This document shows positions 16,697-19,852 of a stretch of DNA of 19,852 nt, in pieces; positions within the stretch are counted from its first letter, which is position 1; every line of letters begins with the position of its first letter. The notes below the pieces were generated by a model. That model saw only the letters and a list, made by a program, of their open reading frames with translations, did no database searches and had not been told where the DNA came from. The position numbers were made by a program, and so were the translations under genes. Source of the stretch: Amoebophrya sp. AT5.2 (lineage: Eukaryota > Sar > Dinophyceae > Syndiniales > Amoebophryaceae); NCBI GenBank assembly GCA_005223375.1, contig RXOD01004622.1, positions 1 through 19,852 on the forward strand, written 5' to 3'.

Positions 16697-19616
16697 AGTG
16701 ATCGCCGCGCACGCTTCGCTGCTGTCCTGCGTCGACAAGCCGAGGCGTCCTCTGCGGTATGACAAAGATACCAGAGGACATAGAGGTGATCCAGCCAACA
16801 CAAAGTAACTCAGCCTTGAAAAGCCCTGCCAAGGCGCTCCGCACTTGATGCGGGTGCTTATACTGGTGCTCCAGCTTCTCACGGAGCTGCACAGAGATCG
16901 TTATGAGGAACACACTTGCACACTAAAAATCAGCTCGACAGCTCCACTTTTGCGCATGAAACAGAAAAGCTGGGACAACCCGGAGCCGATATCACGGCCA
17001 GGTCACTCCCGGCATGTGTCATCGCGCCGCTGCGCAACCACATCCACTGTTCTCTATTATGTCAAGCTTGCCGGAAAAGTTAAGTTGTGACTGCAGCAAA
17101 CATTCTGGCAACACACTGCCTGCGAAGGCACATCGCGAGCAGCTGTCCCGCTGCGCAAGTGGCTACGGCCGCCCAGGTGCCTGCACTGAGTCGCACCGCA
17201 CCGCCTTTCGTTTTTTCCTTTCGCGCCCACGCGAGCCTGCCCTTTTTTCCGCAGCCGACTAGCGGCTCTCTTGCGAGACCTACTTCTGTAGAAATAGGCA
17301 CCTCCACGGCCTTCGCGCTTGGACGTGAGCACTCCGAGACACAGGTCCGCACGCTTTGTGGGTACGCCGCCCCCATTGAGACTTGGACTTTTCTTTCTCT
17401 GCCGATGATGATCGGAAGTGGGTGCATCTCCCTGCCGCGGGAGCAGACGCATCTCCAATACACTTGCAAGGCGTGCGCATCCTTTTGCCGACGGCTAGCC
17501 CTGCTCCTGCTCGCCCGGGAGTTCCTTGCGTCGCGACAGGGGCAGGCCATGTGTCGCTCCCACCTCTGTGTGGTGCGTGTGCGTCCCCCTTAGGACTTCC
17601 GGAGCCCGGTCGCACAGCATCACGCTAAAGCCCGTCGTCGTAGCCCATCTGAGGGCACTTCACTACCCGCAGTCGCATGTCCTGTCACCACTCGCCCTGC
17701 AGAGATTGAGAGTGAAACGCCGCCCCGAGAGTGGGCTTTCCTGCTGCAGAGCGAAGTAACTGCCCACGAGAGTGTCGCCGCCCTAGTAGGACCTACCAGT
17801 CACCATCCGGGTTCGTACGCAACCGAGGCGACTTGTGGAGCTTGTGGCGCCCCCCGGAACACAGCCACACGTAACTTGTCCAAGCTCTGCGCCGACTTCG
17901 CCCTCCTAACTCATGCTGCCGGCACTGGTAGGGCACAGTACGTGGTCGGTAGCGACAGGACGCCACACTCGCGAAAGCCGGCAGCACCGGTCACGCGGAC
18001 GCAACCGCGTCCGCCCGTCGCACTAGTACTTTACTTCGCCTTTGTCGGGCTGGTATTTGTAACTCGAGTGGGACACTGGGACTCGCGGTAACAAAATGCT
18101 TAATATATATACGCAGAGCTTCAGATAGCGGGGCCGTCGCCTTTATACTTCACGCAGCCCTCGCGCGCACTGCCACAGACCTACAACATTTACGCAGACC
18201 TGCTATCCACGCCCGCACGCGACCGCCGAGTACGTTATCAAACAAAAAGCCCGCTCGCGGTGTGCGCTTTTGTACCACATAAAGCGCAAGCCCTCGCTGG
18301 TTTTCCGTCAGTCCTTTCTTGCGTTCCGGGATGCACTGAGAGGAACTCCTGCGCACTTGGTCGCGCGGCTGCGACTGTGACTGATACCTCACCGAGCCGA
18401 GACAACTTTCGCGCCGCATGCTCCCGCGTCGTTGCTTTCACAAAAGGCCTACGAGCATCTTTTTTTTTCCGAAGGGCCCCGTCGTCCGACAGGCTGTCTC
18501 GGCGACGTTTTCAGTGACCCCTTGTCGTGACATGGTTCGCTTCCGCGGTGTCAAACTCTCGCTCTTGATGCCCATGCCTTCTTCTGCACCAGAGGACTTC
18601 TCTTTTCAAAGGGCAGCACTTCCGCTCGACGCTCTCACGCAGGCAAAAGCTGCGAGACACTCACCGTTATATCCAGGCCCGCTCCCTGACGCTGAACGGC
18701 CGCGCAACTTGTTTCACCAACACAGCTTTGCCATTCCATCAGCCACAGGACCCGAGGTAGCTGGCGCAGAAGCGCTCCTTTCACATTCAGCCGCGAGCGA
18801 AAAGACCATACAGAGACAGAGAGCATCGCCCCTAGGGAATCGACCCGCCACATGCGAAACGCATTTCGCAAGAGAGGTGGACACACAGCTCGCGCATGAC
18901 ATTCCACTTGCACCATGAATGCGCCCTGCCTCGCCTGAACACAAGTAACAGGCACTCTCGCGCTTCTCCTGGAGCAGTAGTATCGCGCCCACCTTCCTGC
19001 TTTATGTACCAGCTTCGTCTCCAGACAGGAGCGCAACGCGGGCGCTTCTTCGAGACTGCTCGCAGTCTTGTTGCACATTGCTGCTATTGCTCAATCTCCC
19101 AGCTTCCGATCGGAGAGTCTTGACGTGGTGGTGCCAGCGGAAATATAATAGTTTTGGAACATGGGACGCAAGGTGCTCCGCACACGCGCTTCCGACTCTC
19201 CTGTGGGTCTAGCCTTTAACAAATATGTGCGCAACAGACTAGTCATGGGCCTGCAGTGAGATACGGGCTAGGCTCTTACTTTTACTCTCGCCAAAAGCAG
19301 GGCCCTGATCATGGGACCGCACGACCACACTCCATCACAACCACAAGCGGCCCTGCTCCCCCACACGGGTACGCACGCGCACCCTACTTGCCGCACGGCG
19401 CCGAACTGTTCCCAACGTGAAAGCGGTGACAAAGCATCTTCGCGCGCCGCGTAATCGAAGCGGAAGCCCTGCGCGCGCGTTTGGAAACAGAATGAACTAC
19501 TCGTCTCCGCCTGGCTTCAACAAGATGCGCCCACATAGTTATTCGATGCGAAGACACGTCAACGCTGAAGCTTAGAGCTGAATGAAACTAATGCCAATCC
19601 AAAGCCAAGTGCTTAC
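16697..19616. other. Flanking region, no gene seen
   Basis: Almost 3 kb with many short overlapping open frames on both strands, none with a recognisable motif or a clear start. It shares no obvious sequence with the similarly sized non-coding block at 202-3125. If the 178-bp repeats are LTRs this is host DNA; if R is the LTR it is an untranslated leader. Confidence 0.45.
18104..18111. promoter_or_regulatory. TATA-like element
   Basis: TATATATA in an otherwise GC-rich stretch. It could act on either strand; on the minus strand it points towards the element, but lies about 1.4 kb before the 178-bp repeat. No start site can be assigned. Confidence 0.2.
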
Positions 19617-19820
19617 CCTTGCTCTTCTTCACTGGTACCCACGGCGATGCGCCTCGCGATTCTTCGATCGACAGTTTCTTCTTGCGCCCCTTCGCCGGAG
19701 ATCCTACCCCTGCCACGGGTCTCGGTCTCGCAACGCGTCTCCTCGACCAGGCACTCCTGTCGCCGTTTCTTGCCGTGTTCTCGCGCACATTCTCGACCTC
19801 CGCCTCTTCCCGGGTGGGCG
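19617..19820 (-). CDS. Possible exon with a 5' splice site (partial)
   Basis: The minus strand has an open, purine-rich frame (..TREEAEVENVREN, then a basic SPAKGRKKKLSIEES stretch) ending AAGG, then GTAAGC at 19616-19611, a good donor. It is preceded by a 12-T pyrimidine tract (19838-19827), which could belong to an acceptor. It may be an exon of a host gene or of the element's leader. No homology was recognised, and the frame does not join simply to the pol frame through the nearest acceptor I can see. Confidence 0.25.
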
Positions 19821-19838
19821 GGTGGGAAAAAAAAAAAA

Positions 19839-19852
19839 TCGATGAAACCACC
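19839..19852. repeat. Left edge of repeat R, cut by the window end
   Basis: These 14 bases match 3126-3139 exactly, and the window stops there. With 1-23 this means both ends lie in further copies of R. The adjacent A12 run (19827-19838) is absent from the internal copy. Confidence 0.7.

Noticed and set aside
16534..16803. 89-residue minus-strand frame running into the 178-bp repeat
   Set aside because: The frame is shared only where the repeat is identical and has no protein features; the sequence upstream of each repeat differs.
17057..19078. Several 130-170-residue open frames on both strands in the right flank
   Set aside because: They overlap each other, mostly start at non-ATG codons and show no motif or strand-like pattern; GC-rich non-coding DNA gives such frames by chance.
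1..19852. tRNA, rRNA, CRISPR array, bacterial mobile elements
   Set aside because: No cloverleaf, conserved rRNA stretch, regular short repeat-spacer array or bacterial transposase was seen on either strand.

Overview
The window looks like eukaryotic (probably protist) DNA. It is GC-rich, has long non-coding stretches, has no bacterial operon signals, and is dominated by one large Ty1/copia-type LTR retrotransposon read on the minus strand. The RT style and base composition would fit an alveolate such as a dinoflagellate relative, but that is a guess; nothing in the sequence proves the lineage.

Layout, read in the sense (minus) direction from right to left. 16697-19852 is flanking DNA without a convincing gene, apart from a possible exon near its right end. 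16519-16696 is a 178-bp direct repeat that fits a 5' LTR, followed by a candidate primer-binding site (16501-16515). Then come three overlapping pol frames, each +1 relative to the one before: protease-integrase (16480-13559), a small acidic zinc-finger frame (13596-13063) and reverse transcriptase-RNase H (13211-8529). About 1 kb without a clear gene follows, AT-rich next to pol, with two strong pyrimidine-tract/AG acceptor-like sites. Next are three tiny ORFs that each look like an SH3-type barrel (7524-7237, 7240-6959, 6939-6736), a 745-codon Gag-like gene (6683-4446), and an in-frame extension beyond its UGA stop (4445-3321). The extension ends inside a 248-bp structured repeat, called R here (3126-3373). 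About 2.9 kb of non-coding DNA with a ~71-bp minisatellite leads to a purine tract (202-216) and an identical second copy of the 178-bp repeat (24-201).

The pol part has the full copia order PR-IN-RT-RNase H with recognisable catalytic residues. The element as a whole is unusual. Gag lies downstream of pol, where an env-type gene would sit. Gag begins with a myristoylation/palmitoylation signal and ends with a CCCH-type finger. A ~80-residue domain is duplicated at the two ends of the pol block. Expression seems to require several recoding or re-initiation steps (two +1 shifts, a TGATG coupling, a UGA readthrough). Identical LTR-like repeats and long open frames suggest a recent, possibly active copy.

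Both window ends run into the two edges of repeat R, so the window is probably a contig broken at that repeat. A tandem or circular arrangement cannot be excluded.
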